Origin: Sphingomonas sp. LM7 | GTDB taxonomy: Bacteria > Pseudomonadota > Alphaproteobacteria > Sphingomonadales > Sphingomonadaceae | DNA: 64,000 nt | Direction of reading: 5' to 3' | Assembly (NCBI RefSeq): GCF_002002925.1 | Contig: NZ_CP019511.1 | Coordinates: 620,001-684,000 of the forward strand | In this document: piece after piece, positions 9,172 through 17,519 of the stretch | Numbering within the stretch: position 1 is the stretch's first letter | How the letters are laid out: every line of letters begins with the position of its first letter | Position numbers and translations under genes: made by a program | Notes under the pieces: model-generated | Database searches by the model: none | What the model was told of the DNA's origin: nothing | What the model saw: the letters and a program-made list of their open reading frames with translations, nothing else

Positions 9172-10563
9172 TCAGCTCGCCGGCGTGACCACGAACTGCT
9201 CGATCTTCCCGTCCCGGCCGGCATCGGCATAGGTGATCAGCGTCAGCGACCGGTCGGCATAGGTGATCCGATAGTTGCGGTTGACGAAGCCGCCGCGCAG
9301 CCGCGGGCTGCCGATCGGTTCGAAGCTGGTCGGCGCGCCGAGCGGACCGAGGCTGTCGCGATAGTCGCGGACGGTCTCGGCGTTGAAATAATAGGCGGCG
9401 TTTTCGGTCAGCAGGTTGCGGTTTGGCTCGCCCTTCTGGAGCGCGGCGTAGAATTCGCGTGCCAGGCCGGTGCGGTAGGCTTCCTCGTCATTTGCCTTCG
9501 CCGCGGGGAGCAGCAGGGCGAGGATGCCGTTGGCGATGGTCGACTGGGCGTTGCCGAAATCGCCGTTGACCAGCGCGACCACCGCCAGCCGGGCGTCGGG
9601 GACGACGATGTTCTGGCTGAGGAAGCCGACCGCGGCGCCGCCATGGCTGACCTGCTTATACTCGCCGCGCATGCCGAGCGAGACGCCAAGGCCGTAATTG
9701 GCGGGGTTGCCATCGGTAAGGCGGATCATCTTCTCCTGCTCGATCCAGTCCTCGGCGGGGAGGAGCTTGCGGTCGATGCGGGCGATGTTCCACTTGGCGA
9801 GTTCTGGGGCGGACATCGCCAGTTCGCCGGTGGCGAACATCCAGCCGGCGCCGGGGACGGTCACCCGGCGGATCGGGCCGAGCGCGTTGCGGCGATAGCC
9901 GGTGGGATAGCCCCTGCCGACCGCGAGGTCCTGATCGACCGGGCGAATGCCCAAGGGCTTGAAAATGCGGCGTTCCAGGAAGGTTAGGATCGGCTCGCCG
10001 GCGACCTTTTCGAGGATCATGCCTGCGGCGACATAGCCCGTGTTCGAATATTGCCACTGGGTGCCGGGCGTAAAATCGAGTGGCTTCTTCGCCCAGCGAT
10101 CGAGGATCGCCTGCGGCGTCGCGCGGTTCTCCATCGCAGCGAAACTATAATCCTGCGGCCAGTAATCCTGCAGCCCGGAAGTGTGGCTGAGCAGCTGGCG
10201 GATGGTGATCGTCGCGCCGCCCGAGATGCCGGGGAGGTATTTGCCGATCGTGTCGTCGAGGCTCAATTTGCCTTCGTCCTCGAGCAGCAGGAGGCCGGCG
10301 GCAGTGAACTGCTTGGAGATGGAGGCGATCTGGTATTTGGTGTCGGGCGTCGGCGCGGGGACGTGGGGTCCCTGATTGCCCCAAGCCTTCGCGTAGACGA
10401 TCTTGCCGTCGCGGACGATCGCCACCGACGCGGAGGGGACCTGAGTCGAGGCCAGCGCGTCGGCGACGATCCTGTCGACCTTTGCCGACTGCTCGGGCGT
10501 CAGTTGTTGCGCCGCTGCGGGGGTAGCGAGCAGGAGCAGTGCGGCGAATGCGGTGCGGATCAT
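9172..10563 (-). CDS. exported serine hydrolase, beta-lactamase/class C-like fold
   Basis: 463 residues from the ATG at 10563, chosen because it opens directly into a signal peptide (MIRTAFAALLLLATPAAAQ). The class C beta-lactamase / D-aminopeptidase fold is shown by S-I-S-K at residues 81-84 (SxxK nucleophile and base), Y-S-N at 171-173 (YxN), and an SHGG stretch further on that fills the KTG box position. The extra 100-120 C-terminal residues form the beta domain common in this family. These proteins are usually esterases or peptidases acting on D-amino-acid peptides, and only rarely true beta-lactamases; no resistance claim is made. It is the first gene of a two-gene unit with the M14-like gene one base downstream. 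Confidence 0.88.
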   Translation of the reverse strand: MIRTAFAALLLLATPAAAQQLTPEQSAKVDRIVADALASTQVPSASVAIVRDGKIVYAKAWGNQGPHVPAPTPDTKYQIASISKQFTAAGLLLLEDEGKLSLDDTIGKYLPGISGGATITIRQLLSHTSGLQDYWPQDYSFAAMENRATPQAILDRWAKKPLDFTPGTQWQYSNTGYVAAGMILEKVAGEPILTFLERRIFKPLGIRPVDQDLAVGRGYPTGYRRNALGPIRRVTVPGAGWMFATGELAMSAPELAKWNIARIDRKLLPAEDWIEQEKMIRLTDGNPANYGLGVSLGMRGEYKQVSHGGAAVGFLSQNIVVPDARLAVVALVNGDFGNAQSTIANGILALLLPAAKANDEEAYRTGLAREFYAALQKGEPNRNLLTENAAYYFNAETVRDYRDSLGPLGAPTSFEPIGSPRLRGGFVNRNYRITYADRSLTLITYADAGRDGKIEQFVVTPAS

Positions 10564-10653
10564 CGGGCCTCCGGGTTCGGCGCCGAGCATAGATGCTGCT
10601 CCGCGCCTGTCACCGGGACCTTGGCCGCAGGTTATACCCCGCGCAAGAGACGC

Positions 10654-11985
10654 TCAGCGCGCGAGCGGGACCCCGTAGAGGTCATGCTCGTCGGCGTCCT
10701 CGATCTCGACGCGGACGATGTCACCCTGCTTGAGATGTCCGGCGTCGCGCAGGAAGACCTCGCCATCGATCTCCGGGGCGTCGGCCTGGCTGCGGCCGGT
10801 GGCGCCCTCTTCGCCGACTTCGTCGATGATCACTTCGAGTGTGCGGCCGACCTTGGCCTGGAGCTTGGCGGCGGAGATCGCCGCGGTCTTCTCCATGATG
10901 CGGGCGTAGCGCTCTTCCTTGACTGCCTCGGGCACCGGATCGGGGAGCAGGTTCGCCGTGGCGCCCTCGACCGGCTCGAAGCGGAACGCGCCGACGCGGT
11001 CGAGCTGGGCTTCGTCGAGCCAGTCGAGGAGATACTGGAAGTCCTCCTCGGTCTCGCCGGGGAAGCCGACGACGAAGGTCGAGCGGATCGTGATGTCCGG
11101 CGCGATCGCGCGCCAGCCGCGCAGCCGCTCGAGCACCTTGGCCTCGTTGGCGGGGCGGCGCATCCGGCGGAGCACGGCGGGCGCCGCGTGCTGGAAGGGG
11201 ATGTCGAGATAGGGGAGGATCAGCCCCTCGGCCATCAACGGGATGACCTGGTCGACATGCGGGTAGGGATAGACATAGTGGAGCCGAACCCAGGGGGCGA
11301 TCTTGCCGAGCTCTCGCGCAAGGTCGGTCATGTGGGGGATCACTTCCTGACCCTTCCAGATCCGCGGCTCCTTGCGGATATCCACGCCATAAGCGGACGT
11401 GTCCTGGCTGATGACCAGCAGTTCCTTGGTGCCCGCTTCGACCAGCTTCTCGGCTTCGCGCAGGATCGCGTCTGGGCGGCGGCTGACCAGGTCGCCGCGC
11501 AGGCTCGGGATGATGCAGAAGGCGCAGCGATGGTTGCAGCCCTCCGAGATCTTCAGATAGCTGTAATGCCGCGGCGTCAGCTTGAGCCCGGCATCGGGGA
11601 CGAGGTTGACGAAGGGCGAGGGCGGCATCGGCGCCGCCTCGTGGACCGCGCCGACGACTTCCTCGTACTGGTGCGCGCCGGTAACCGCGAGCACATTGGG
11701 GAAGCGCGCGCGGATGACCTCGGCTTCCTTGCCCATGCAGCCGGTGACGATGACGCGGCCGTTCTCCGCGATCGCCTCGCCGATCGCCTCGAGCGATTCT
11801 TCCTTGGCGGAATCGAGGAATCCGCAGGTGTTGACCAGCACGATATCGGCGCCCTGGTAGTCGGGCGACATCGCATAGCCGTCGCTGCGCAGCTTGGTGA
11901 GGATGCGTTCGCTGTCGACAAGGTTCTTCGGACAGCCGAGCGACACCATCCCGATGCGAGGGGACTCAGGGAGTTTGGTTGCCAT
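10654..11985 (-). CDS. rimO: ribosomal protein S12 (Asp) methylthiotransferase
   Basis: Radical-SAM enzyme that adds a methylthio group to an Asp of ribosomal protein S12. The three-domain MTTase layout is complete in 443 residues. The UPF0004 domain has Cys18 (LGCPKN), Cys54 (NTCGF) and Cys83 (GCMGK) for one 4Fe-4S cluster. The radical-SAM domain has C-x3-C-x2-C at Cys150/154/157 ([10 protein letters not shown]). The C-terminal TRAM domain begins near residue 375. RimO is preferred over MiaB because of the [15 protein letters not shown]-terminus and the SLRGDLVSR loop. The start codon is ATG. The upstream region contains an A/T hairpin and a palindromic repeat. Confidence 0.96.
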   Translation of the reverse strand: MATKLPESPRIGMVSLGCPKNLVDSERILTKLRSDGYAMSPDYQGADIVLVNTCGFLDSAKEESLEAIGEAIAENGRVIVTGCMGKEAEVIRARFPNVLAVTGAHQYEEVVGAVHEAAPMPPSPFVNLVPDAGLKLTPRHYSYLKISEGCNHRCAFCIIPSLRGDLVSRRPDAILREAEKLVEAGTKELLVISQDTSAYGVDIRKEPRIWKGQEVIPHMTDLARELGKIAPWVRLHYVYPYPHVDQVIPLMAEGLILPYLDIPFQHAAPAVLRRMRRPANEAKVLERLRGWRAIAPDITIRSTFVVGFPGETEEDFQYLLDWLDEAQLDRVGAFRFEPVEGATANLLPDPVPEAVKEERYARIMEKTAAISAAKLQAKVGRTLEVIIDEVGEEGATGRSQADAPEIDGEVFLRDAGHLKQGDIVRVEIEDADEHDLYGVPLAR

Positions 11986-12003
11986 GATTGCCCGGCGACA
12001 TAG

Positions 12004-12022
12004 GCTTTTTTGGCAAAAAAGC
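12004..12022. repeat. perfect A/T hairpin upstream of rimO
   Basis: GCTTTTTT, GGC, AAAAAAGC: an eight-base perfect stem with a three-base loop, 19 bases upstream of the rimO start codon. It could be a leader hairpin, part of the promoter region, or a bent protein-binding site. The sequence alone does not decide. Confidence 0.45.
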
Positions 12023-12054
12023 TAGTCGGCGCCGGTGCGGAAGGTGGACCCTCC

Positions 12055-12166
12055 CTCGTCACTCCGGCTTCGTGCCGGGGTCCACGGCGCCGCACTGGAT
12101 TTGCCCGATCCTCTTGCCCTTCAACCAGCCTCGCGGTGGACCCCGGCACAGGGCCAGGGTGACGAG
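12055..12166. repeat. imperfect inverted repeat of the sphingomonad GTGCCGGGGTCCAC type
   Basis: Arms at 12055-12085 and 12136-12166 (31 bases each) are reverse complements with about five mismatches. Both contain the core GTGCCGGGGTCCAC and begin or end with CTCGTCAC / GTGACGAG. They enclose about 50 bases. The element sits between rimO and the DUF486 gene (both minus strand) and could fold in RNA as a large stem. It looks like a dispersed intergenic palindrome rather than a gene. Confidence 0.65.
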
Positions 12167-12170
12167 GGGG

Positions 12171-12521
12171 TTAAGGGGTGACGGGGGCCCTGAACAGGAA
12201 GAATGCTCCCGCGGCGATCAGCGCGAAGCCGATCAGGTGGTTCATGGTGATCTTCTGGCCGAGGTACAGGACCGAGAAGGCGGCGAATACCGCCAGCGTG
12301 ATGACTTCCTGCATCCCCTTGAGCTGCGCGGCCGAATAGACGCTGCTGCCCCAGCGGTTGGCGGGAACTGCGAGCATATATTCGGGGAGGGCGATCAGCC
12401 AGCTGACCAGGATCACTAGGAAGAGCGGCGCGGCCTTGAACTTGAGATGGCCGTACCAGGCGAAGGTCATGAAGATGTTCGAGGCGAGCAGCAGCGCGAT
12501 CGGGAGCAGGCGTTCGGTCAT
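12171..12521 (-). CDS. DUF486 / DMT-family small membrane protein
   Basis: 116 residues with four hydrophobic helices, the half-size DMT architecture. Characteristic stretches are NIFMTFAWYGHLK near the N-terminus and FSVLYLGQKITMNH in the third/fourth helices, as in DUF486 proteins; their transport substrate is not known. The start is the ATG at 12521, which overlaps the TGA of the upstream potassium-channel gene in an ATGA arrangement, so translation is probably coupled. A longer in-frame extension upstream lies inside the channel gene and is only a shadow. Confidence 0.88.
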   Translation of the reverse strand: MTERLLPIALLLASNIFMTFAWYGHLKFKAAPLFLVILVSWLIALPEYMLAVPANRWGSSVYSAAQLKGMQEVITLAVFAAFSVLYLGQKITMNHLIGFALIAAGAFFLFRAPVTP

Positions 12522-13525
12522 CCGGTAACGATCTCGACGATCAGGTCGCCGGCGAGCAGCGCGGCGGCTTCGGGCGCCTTGTGGCCGTAATGCATGCCAT
12601 CGCGATAGATGCGGACGCCGAGGCCGGTCTCGATTCCCGCGAGCGGCTTGCCGATCTCGTCGGCGCGGACGGCGCGTTCGGACAGTTCGACTTCGCCGTG
12701 GATCGAGGCCAGGTCCATGAGGTAGCCCGAAAGGTGCGGGCCGCGGCATGAGCCGGCGAGCAGCAACCCGGCGAAGCTCACCGGATTGACTACGGTGGTG
12801 GCGCCGGCCGCCCGCGCGGGCAGTTCGTTATCCTCGTTGCGGACGATCACGCTGATCGGGATCGCCGGGGCGAGGTGGCGCGCGGTGAGGGTGATCAGGA
12901 TCGAGGTGTCGTCGCGCCCGGCGCATACGATCATCGATTCGGCGCATTCGATCCGCACGTCCTGAAGGATCTGGTCGCGGGTGGCGTCGGCCTGGAGCAC
13001 GGTGCAGCCGCACGCCTTGGCGCGCTCGAGATTTTCCTCTCGGGTGTCGATTACGACGATCTGGCCGCGATCGGTGCCGCGCGCGATCAGCTCGTCGACG
13101 GTCTCCGAGCCGGTGGTGCCGTAGCCGGCCACGATGATGTGACCCGATAGGGTCCGCTGGATCACTGCCATACGCCATTTGTCCCAGGTGCGCTTGAGCA
13201 CGAAATTATAGGCGGTGCCCAGGAAGAGCAGCACCACGAAAACGCGGATCGGCGTGACCACGAACGCATCGAACATCCGCGCCGACGTGCTGACCGGCAC
13301 GATGTCGCCATAGCCGGTGGTGGTGACCGAGATCGAGGTGAAATAGAGGATGTCGAGGAAGCTGACCGACCCGTCGGCGGTGTCCTTGAGCCCGTCGCGC
13401 TCTATCCAGTGGACCCCCACCGCCAGCGCGAGCAGCGCGAGCACGGCCAGCACTCGCCAGCTGATCGAGACCCAGATCGGCAGGGTCGATTTGCGCTTGA
13501 GCGTGGCGGGTGGGAGGACGGCCAT
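12518..13525 (-). CDS. two-TM potassium channel with RCK/TrkA-N cytoplasmic domain
   Basis: 335 residues. Two membrane helices (about residues 18-40 and 85-105) flank a pore loop with the K+ selectivity filter TTTGYGD at residues 68-74. After that comes an RCK domain with the Rossmann-like stretch HIIVAGYGTTGSETVDEL, a likely nucleotide-binding regulatory module, and a RCK-C-like tail. Similar MthK/Kch-type channels allow gated K+ flux across the inner membrane. It is translationally coupled (ATGA) to the DUF486 gene downstream. A palindromic repeat cluster lies immediately upstream, between it and the NlpD-like gene. Confidence 0.93.
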   Translation of the reverse strand: MAVLPPATLKRKSTLPIWVSISWRVLAVLALLALAVGVHWIERDGLKDTADGSVSFLDILYFTSISVTTTGYGDIVPVSTSARMFDAFVVTPIRVFVVLLFLGTAYNFVLKRTWDKWRMAVIQRTLSGHIIVAGYGTTGSETVDELIARGTDRGQIVVIDTREENLERAKACGCTVLQADATRDQILQDVRIECAESMIVCAGRDDTSILITLTARHLAPAIPISVIVRNEDNELPARAAGATTVVNPVSFAGLLLAGSCRGPHLSGYLMDLASIHGEVELSERAVRADEIGKPLAGIETGLGVRIYRDGMHYGHKAPEAAALLAGDLIVEIVTG

Positions 13526-13538
13526 CTTGCTCCTCTAT

Positions 13539-13643
13539 CCCCTCCCTGGAAGGGAGGGGCAAGGGGTAGCGTTCGGCAGTGAGTTCGTTGGGCGCGCAGA
13601 CGCGCGCACCCACCCCCAGCCTCTCCCTGCAAGCAGGGAGGGG
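13539..13643. repeat. composite CCCTCCC palindromic repeat element
   Basis: A pair of hairpins bounds this stretch. The left one (13539-13559) is CCCCTCCCT, GGA, AGGGAGGGG. The right one (13623-13640) is CTCCCTGC, AA, GCAGGGAG. Between them is a palindromic GCGCGC/GCGCGC core. The ends of the whole unit are themselves inverted, so the 105 bases could fold as one large structure. Similar hairpins recur at 17363-17383, 17487-17507 and 50869-50889, always intergenic, so this is a dispersed REP/MITE-like family. Confidence 0.7.
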
Positions 13644-13654
13644 AGTGGCTCGAC

Positions 13655-14719
13655 TCACCTCGCGGAGAGCCTCGCCAGCGGATCGACCGGGGTGCGGCCC
13701 TGGCGAATTTCGAAATGGAGTTCGGGGCGGTCGGCGAAGCCTGAATTGCCGGAGAGGGCGATCATCTGGCCTTTCTTGACCGATTGGCCGCGCTGGACAA
13801 GCAATTGCCCGGCATGGCCGTAGACCGTGGTGGTGCTGCTGCCGTGCTTGACGATGACGAGGCCGCCGAGTGCGGGCACGTCGCTGCCGACATAGGCGAC
13901 GACGCCGTCGGCAGCGGCGAGGACGGGGGTGTCGAGCGGCACGGCGATCTTGATCCCGTCGTTGCGCTCGCCGCTTTTGCCGGGGCCGAAGCGCTTCACC
14001 ACCGAACCCTTGACCGGCCAGGCGAACTGCCCCGCGGTGCGTACTGCCGGTGTTGCGACCGGGGTTGTCGCTGGAAGGACGCGCTTGGCCGTCGCGACGG
14101 GCTTTGCCGGCTGGGCATTGGCCGCCAGCGCTGGCTGGCCGCCGGTGAGGATGTCGTCGATGTCGAGGTGGAAGCGCGCGGCGCGCTCCTCGATCGTCTC
14201 CGGGCGGGTGCTCGGGATCAGCAGCCGCTGGCCGGTGCGCAGGATATAGGGTTCGGCGAGCGTATTGGCCGCGATGACGCGCGACCATTCGACGCCATAG
14301 GCGCGGGCGATCGCGATGCCGGTCTCGCCGGTGCGGACGAGGTGATAGCGGCCGCCGGGAATGCTGAGGCGCTGGCCGGGCTGGATGACGAACGGCGCGA
14401 CGAGGTTGTTGGCGCGGGCGATCGCCTCGGACCCGGCGCTGGTCTTCGCGGCGATCGAGCGGAGCGAGTCGCCGGGCTGGACGACATAGATCGAGCTCGA
14501 CACCTGCTTCGCATCCGCGGTGACGCGGCGCGCTTCCCAAGCGGGCGGCGGCGCGGGCAGCGTACGGACGTCCTGATCGAGCGAGCGGCGCTCGAACTGA
14601 TCCTGCTGCGGATTGTCATAGGCGGGTGCCTGGTAGCGGCCGGGGCCCGACCCGGCTTCGGCCGGTATGCAGCCCGACAGCGCCAGCGCGCCGAACAGCA
14701 TTACCCCCATGCGGCGCAT
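13655..14719 (-). CDS. NlpD-like lipoprotein: two LysM domains and a degenerate M23 (LytM) domain
   Basis: 354 residues from the ATG at 14719, which has GGGAG six bases upstream; a TTG two codons earlier lacks spacing. A lipobox (LALSGC) marks an outer- or inner-membrane lipoprotein. Two LysM modules (about residues 70-115 and 120-165) should bind peptidoglycan. The C-terminal M23 domain keeps YGHAG and LHFEIR. However, the first zinc-binding motif is replaced by NDGIKIAV, as in E. coli NlpD/EnvC, where the missing ligands mean no hydrolysis. I infer an activator of cell-wall amidases at division. It follows surE directly, the same neighbourhood as nlpD in gammaproteobacteria. Confidence 0.88.
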   Translation of the reverse strand: MRRMGVMLFGALALSGCIPAEAGSGPGRYQAPAYDNPQQDQFERRSLDQDVRTLPAPPPAWEARRVTADAKQVSSSIYVVQPGDSLRSIAAKTSAGSEAIARANNLVAPFVIQPGQRLSIPGGRYHLVRTGETGIAIARAYGVEWSRVIAANTLAEPYILRTGQRLLIPSTRPETIEERAARFHLDIDDILTGGQPALAANAQPAKPVATAKRVLPATTPVATPAVRTAGQFAWPVKGSVVKRFGPGKSGERNDGIKIAVPLDTPVLAAADGVVAYVGSDVPALGGLVIVKHGSSTTTVYGHAGQLLVQRGQSVKKGQMIALSGNSGFADRPELHFEIRQGRTPVDPLARLSAR

Positions 14720-14768
14720 TCCCAACTCCCCCCGGACCCTTAAGATTCAATAAGGTAAACGGGGGTGG

Positions 14769-15533
14769 TTAACAATAGATCGCCTTGAGGCCCTCCAGCG
14801 AGTCGCGGTGGGTGAGATCGAGGTGGAGCGGCGTCACCGTGATCCAGCCCTGCTCGATCGCCTCGAGGTCGGTTTCGGGATCGGGCGTGTGCGGCAATCG
14901 GCTCATCGCCAGCCAGTAATAGGGGAAGCCGCGGGGATCGACGCGCTTGTCGAGGCCGACCCGGCCATAGTCGCGAAGGCCCTGGCTGACTGGCTTGATG
15001 CCCTTGACCGCATCGGCGGGGATCGGCGGGAAGTTGATGTTGACCAGGGTGCGCGGCGCCCAGGGCGCGTCGAGCAGCGGGCGCAGCGCGCGTTCGCCCC
15101 AGGCTTCGGCGGTGTCGAAGGGGACAGCGTCGCCCATCCCGGTCCGCTCGTAGCGCTGGCTGAGCGCGACCGAACGGATCCCGGCGAGCGCGCCTTCCAT
15201 CGCGGCGGAGACGGTGCCCGAGTAACTCACGTCCTCGGCGAGATTGCCGCCGCGGTTGACGCCCGAGAGGATCAGGTCGGGCGGGGAGTCCTTCATTGCC
15301 TCGGCGAGCGCGAACATCACGCAATCGGTGGGCGTGCCGCGGACGGCGTAGCGGTCGTCGCCCATGCGGCGGACGCGGAACGGCTCGGTGAGGGTGAGCG
15401 CGCGGCCCTTGCCCGATTGCTCCTCGGCGGGGGCGACCACGGTGATGTCGTCGGAGATGGTGCGGGCGATGCGCTCGAGCACTGCGAGGCCGCGGGCATG
15501 ATAGCCGTCGTCGTTGGTGAGGAGAATACGCAT
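14769..15533 (-). CDS. surE: 5'/3'-nucleotidase SurE
   Basis: 254-residue metal-dependent phosphatase of nucleoside monophosphates, the stationary-phase survival protein. The N-terminus [16 protein letters not shown] carries the invariant Asp pair (D8, D9) and Asn7, and SGVNRGGNL and SGTVSAAMEG are the conserved metal/substrate loops. The start ATG shares one base with the serS stop (TGATG), so the two are coupled. In-frame sequence further upstream belongs to serS in another frame. Typical family length is about 250. Confidence 0.95.
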   Translation of the reverse strand: MRILLTNDDGYHARGLAVLERIARTISDDITVVAPAEEQSGKGRALTLTEPFRVRRMGDDRYAVRGTPTDCVMFALAEAMKDSPPDLILSGVNRGGNLAEDVSYSGTVSAAMEGALAGIRSVALSQRYERTGMGDAVPFDTAEAWGERALRPLLDAPWAPRTLVNINFPPIPADAVKGIKPVSQGLRDYGRVGLDKRVDPRGFPYYWLAMSRLPHTPDPETDLEAIEQGWITVTPLHLDLTHRDSLEGLKAIYC

Positions 15534-16804
15534 CAGCGCGGTTCGAGCCGGTTTATGCCGCCGAGATAGGGCTGCAGCACTTCGGGCACGGCGACCGAGC
15601 CGTCCTCCTGCTGATAGTTCTCGACTACCGCGACGAGCGTGCGGCCGACCGCGAGGCCCGAGCCGTTGAGGGTGTGGACGAAGCGCGTGCCCTTCTCGCC
15701 CTCGGGGCGGTAGCGCGCGTTCATCCGGCGGGCCTGGAAATCGGTGCAGGTCGAGACGCTCGAAATCTCGCGGTAGCGCGCCTGGCCGGGGAGCCACACT
15801 TCGAGATCGTAGGTGCGCGCGGCGGAGAAGCCCATGTCGCCGGTGCACAGCTTCATCCGGCGGAAGGCGAGGCCGAGCTTGGTCAGGATATCCTCGGCGC
15901 AGGCGGTCATCCGCTCATGCTCGGCCTCGGACTGGTCCGGAGTGGTGATCGAGACCATCTCGACCTTCTCGAACTGGTGCTGGCGGATATAGCCGCGGGT
16001 GTCGCGGCCCGCCGAGCCTGCCTCCGAGCGGAAGCAGGGCGAGAGAGCGGTGAAGCGCAGCGGCAGGACCTCTTCGCTGAGGATCTTCTCGCGGACGCTG
16101 TTGGTCAGGCTGACTTCGGAGGTCGGGATCAGCCAGCGGCCGTCGGTGGTCTCGAAGCTGTCCTCGGCGAATTTGGGGAGCTGGCCGGTGCCGAACATGC
16201 TCTCGCTGCGGACGAGAAGGGGGACGACCGCTTCCTCGAAGCCGTGATCGCGGGTGAGGGTGTCGAGCATGAACTGGCCGAGCGCGCGGTGGAGGCGCGC
16301 AGCGCTGCCGCGCAGGAAGGTGAAGCGCGAGCCGGAGAGCAAGGCACCGGTCTCGAAATCGAGGCCGAGCGCGGGGCCGATCGCGTCGTGTTCCTTGGCC
16401 TCGAAGGCGAAGCTGGGCGGGGTGCCGCGCTGGTGGACGAGTTCGTTATCCTCCTCGTCGGCGCCCTGCGGCACGTCGGCGAGGGGGAGATTGGGGATCG
16501 CGGCGAGGGCGGTGGTCAGCTCGGTGCCGACGGCCTTTTCCTCGGCGTCGATCGCGGGCATCCGCTCCTTCAGGGCGGCGACTTCGGCCATCAGGTCGGT
16601 GGGGTCGTCGCGGCGGGCCTTGGCGGCGCCGATCGCCTTCGACGCCTCGTTGCGGCGCGCCTGAGTGGTCTGCGCCTCGTGGATCAGCGCGCGGCGCTTC
16701 TCGTCGAGCGCGAGCAGTTCGGCCGAGCGGGGTTCGAGCCCGCGCCTGGCCAGGCCGGCGTCGAAGGCAGCGGGGGTTTCGCGGATGAACCGGATGTCAT
16801 GCAT
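15533..16804 (-). CDS. serS: seryl-tRNA synthetase
   Basis: 423-residue class II aminoacyl-tRNA synthetase that charges tRNA-Ser (and tRNA-Sec where present). The N-terminal coiled-coil arm (about residues 25-100) is followed by the class II core. Motif 2 is visible around [20 protein letters not shown], and motif 3 around [19 protein letters not shown]. The length is canonical. The start ATG at MHDIRFIRE is the usual SerRS N-terminus. It is the first gene of the serS-surE-(nlpD-like) run. Confidence 0.97.
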   Translation of the reverse strand: MHDIRFIRETPAAFDAGLARRGLEPRSAELLALDEKRRALIHEAQTTQARRNEASKAIGAAKARRDDPTDLMAEVAALKERMPAIDAEEKAVGTELTTALAAIPNLPLADVPQGADEEDNELVHQRGTPPSFAFEAKEHDAIGPALGLDFETGALLSGSRFTFLRGSAARLHRALGQFMLDTLTRDHGFEEAVVPLLVRSESMFGTGQLPKFAEDSFETTDGRWLIPTSEVSLTNSVREKILSEEVLPLRFTALSPCFRSEAGSAGRDTRGYIRQHQFEKVEMVSITTPDQSEAEHERMTACAEDILTKLGLAFRRMKLCTGDMGFSAARTYDLEVWLPGQARYREISSVSTCTDFQARRMNARYRPEGEKGTRFVHTLNGSGLAVGRTLVAVVENYQQEDGSVAVPEVLQPYLGGINRLEPR

Positions 16805-16893
16805 GGCCGGGCTATGGCTTTGCGCGATGGCCGGCGCAACCCTGCGGCGTGCGGGCGCGTTAGACGATCAGCACCTAGGCAAGGAGATGAGTA

Positions 16894-17349
16894 ATGCAGG
16901 TTCCGCACGATACGTTCGTGGTGGTCGCGGATGGCCGGAAGATGCTGTTCCTCAGGAACGAAGGCGATGCCGAATATCCCAACCTGCAGGTCGAGAAGAA
17001 GGTGGTCGACAAGCATAACCCCTCGCACCACGAACAGGCGACCGACCTGGCCGGCGGCGCATCGAGCACTCGCGGCGGCGGGCAATGGGGTGGCGGCAGC
17101 ATGGGCGAGGTGGACTTCCACCAGCTCGAGGAGGACCGCTTCGCCGCGGAGACGGCCGAACTGCTCAAGAAGCGCGCGCTCAACAACGACTTCGAGTCGC
17201 TGATCATCATCGCCCCGCCCAAGACGCTGGGCGAGCTGCGGAAGCATTATCACAAGGAAGTGAGCGACCGATTGAAGGCCGAGATCGCGAAAGACCTGAC
17301 CGACCACACCGTGCCGCAGATCGAGGAAGCGCTGGCCCGGGCGGAGTAG
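16894..17349 (+). CDS. host-attachment family protein (AtsE/baeRF-like)
   Basis: 151 residues. The start MQVPHDTFVVVADGRKMLF, the Gly/Ser-rich linker around residues 50-70, and the C-terminal block ESLIIIAPPKTLGELRKHY followed by DHTVPQIEEALA match the family annotated as 'protein required for attachment to host cells'. That family is a bacterial relative of the archaeal/eukaryotic release-factor fold, and its molecular function is not settled. There is no signal peptide, so it is probably cytoplasmic. A strong AAGGAG ribosome binding site lies eight bases before the ATG. It is divergent from serS. A palindromic repeat and a terminator follow. Confidence 0.85.
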   Translation: MQVPHDTFVVVADGRKMLFLRNEGDAEYPNLQVEKKVVDKHNPSHHEQATDLAGGASSTRGGGQWGGGSMGEVDFHQLEEDRFAAETAELLKKRALNNDFESLIIIAPPKTLGELRKHYHKEVSDRLKAEIAKDLTDHTVPQIEEALARAE

Positions 17350-17362
17350 GGCGCAGTCCAAT

Positions 17363-17383
17363 CCCCTCCCGCTTCGGGAGGGG
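17363..17383. repeat. CCCTCCC-family hairpin after the host-attachment gene
   Basis: CCCCTCCCG, CTT, CGGGAGGGG: nine-base perfect stem with a three-base loop, 14 bases after the stop codon. It lacks a following T-tract. It belongs to the same palindrome family as 13539-13643 and 50869-50889. It pairs with the hairpin at 17487-17507 to bracket about 145 bases, as a second composite copy. Confidence 0.7.
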
Positions 17384-17486
17384 AGGGTGCGTGCGCACGT
17401 CCGCGCGCTTGAAAGAATCGTAGCTGTCTCGCTGAACAGCAAAGGGCGAGGCATCTAGCCCCGCCCTGTTGCTAAACCCATCCCAA

Positions 17487-17514
17487 CCCCTCCCTTCCAG
17501 GGAGGGGCTTTTTT
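17487..17514 (+). terminator. intrinsic terminator (repeat-family hairpin followed by T7)
   Basis: CCCCTCCCT, TCC, AGGGAGGGG (17487-17507), then C and seven T residues (17509-17515). A GC stem followed by a T-run on the plus strand fits a rho-independent terminator for the host-attachment gene. The opposing minus-strand gene ends at 17520, so this is the boundary of convergent units. The stem itself is a member of the CCCTCCC palindrome family, apparently recruited as a terminator. Confidence 0.7.
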
Positions 17515-17519
17515 TGGGC

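Noticed and set aside
9172..10563. True beta-lactamase (antibiotic resistance) call
   Set aside because: The SxxK and YxN motifs show the fold only; length, extra C-terminal domain and HGG in place of KTG fit esterase/peptidase relatives better.
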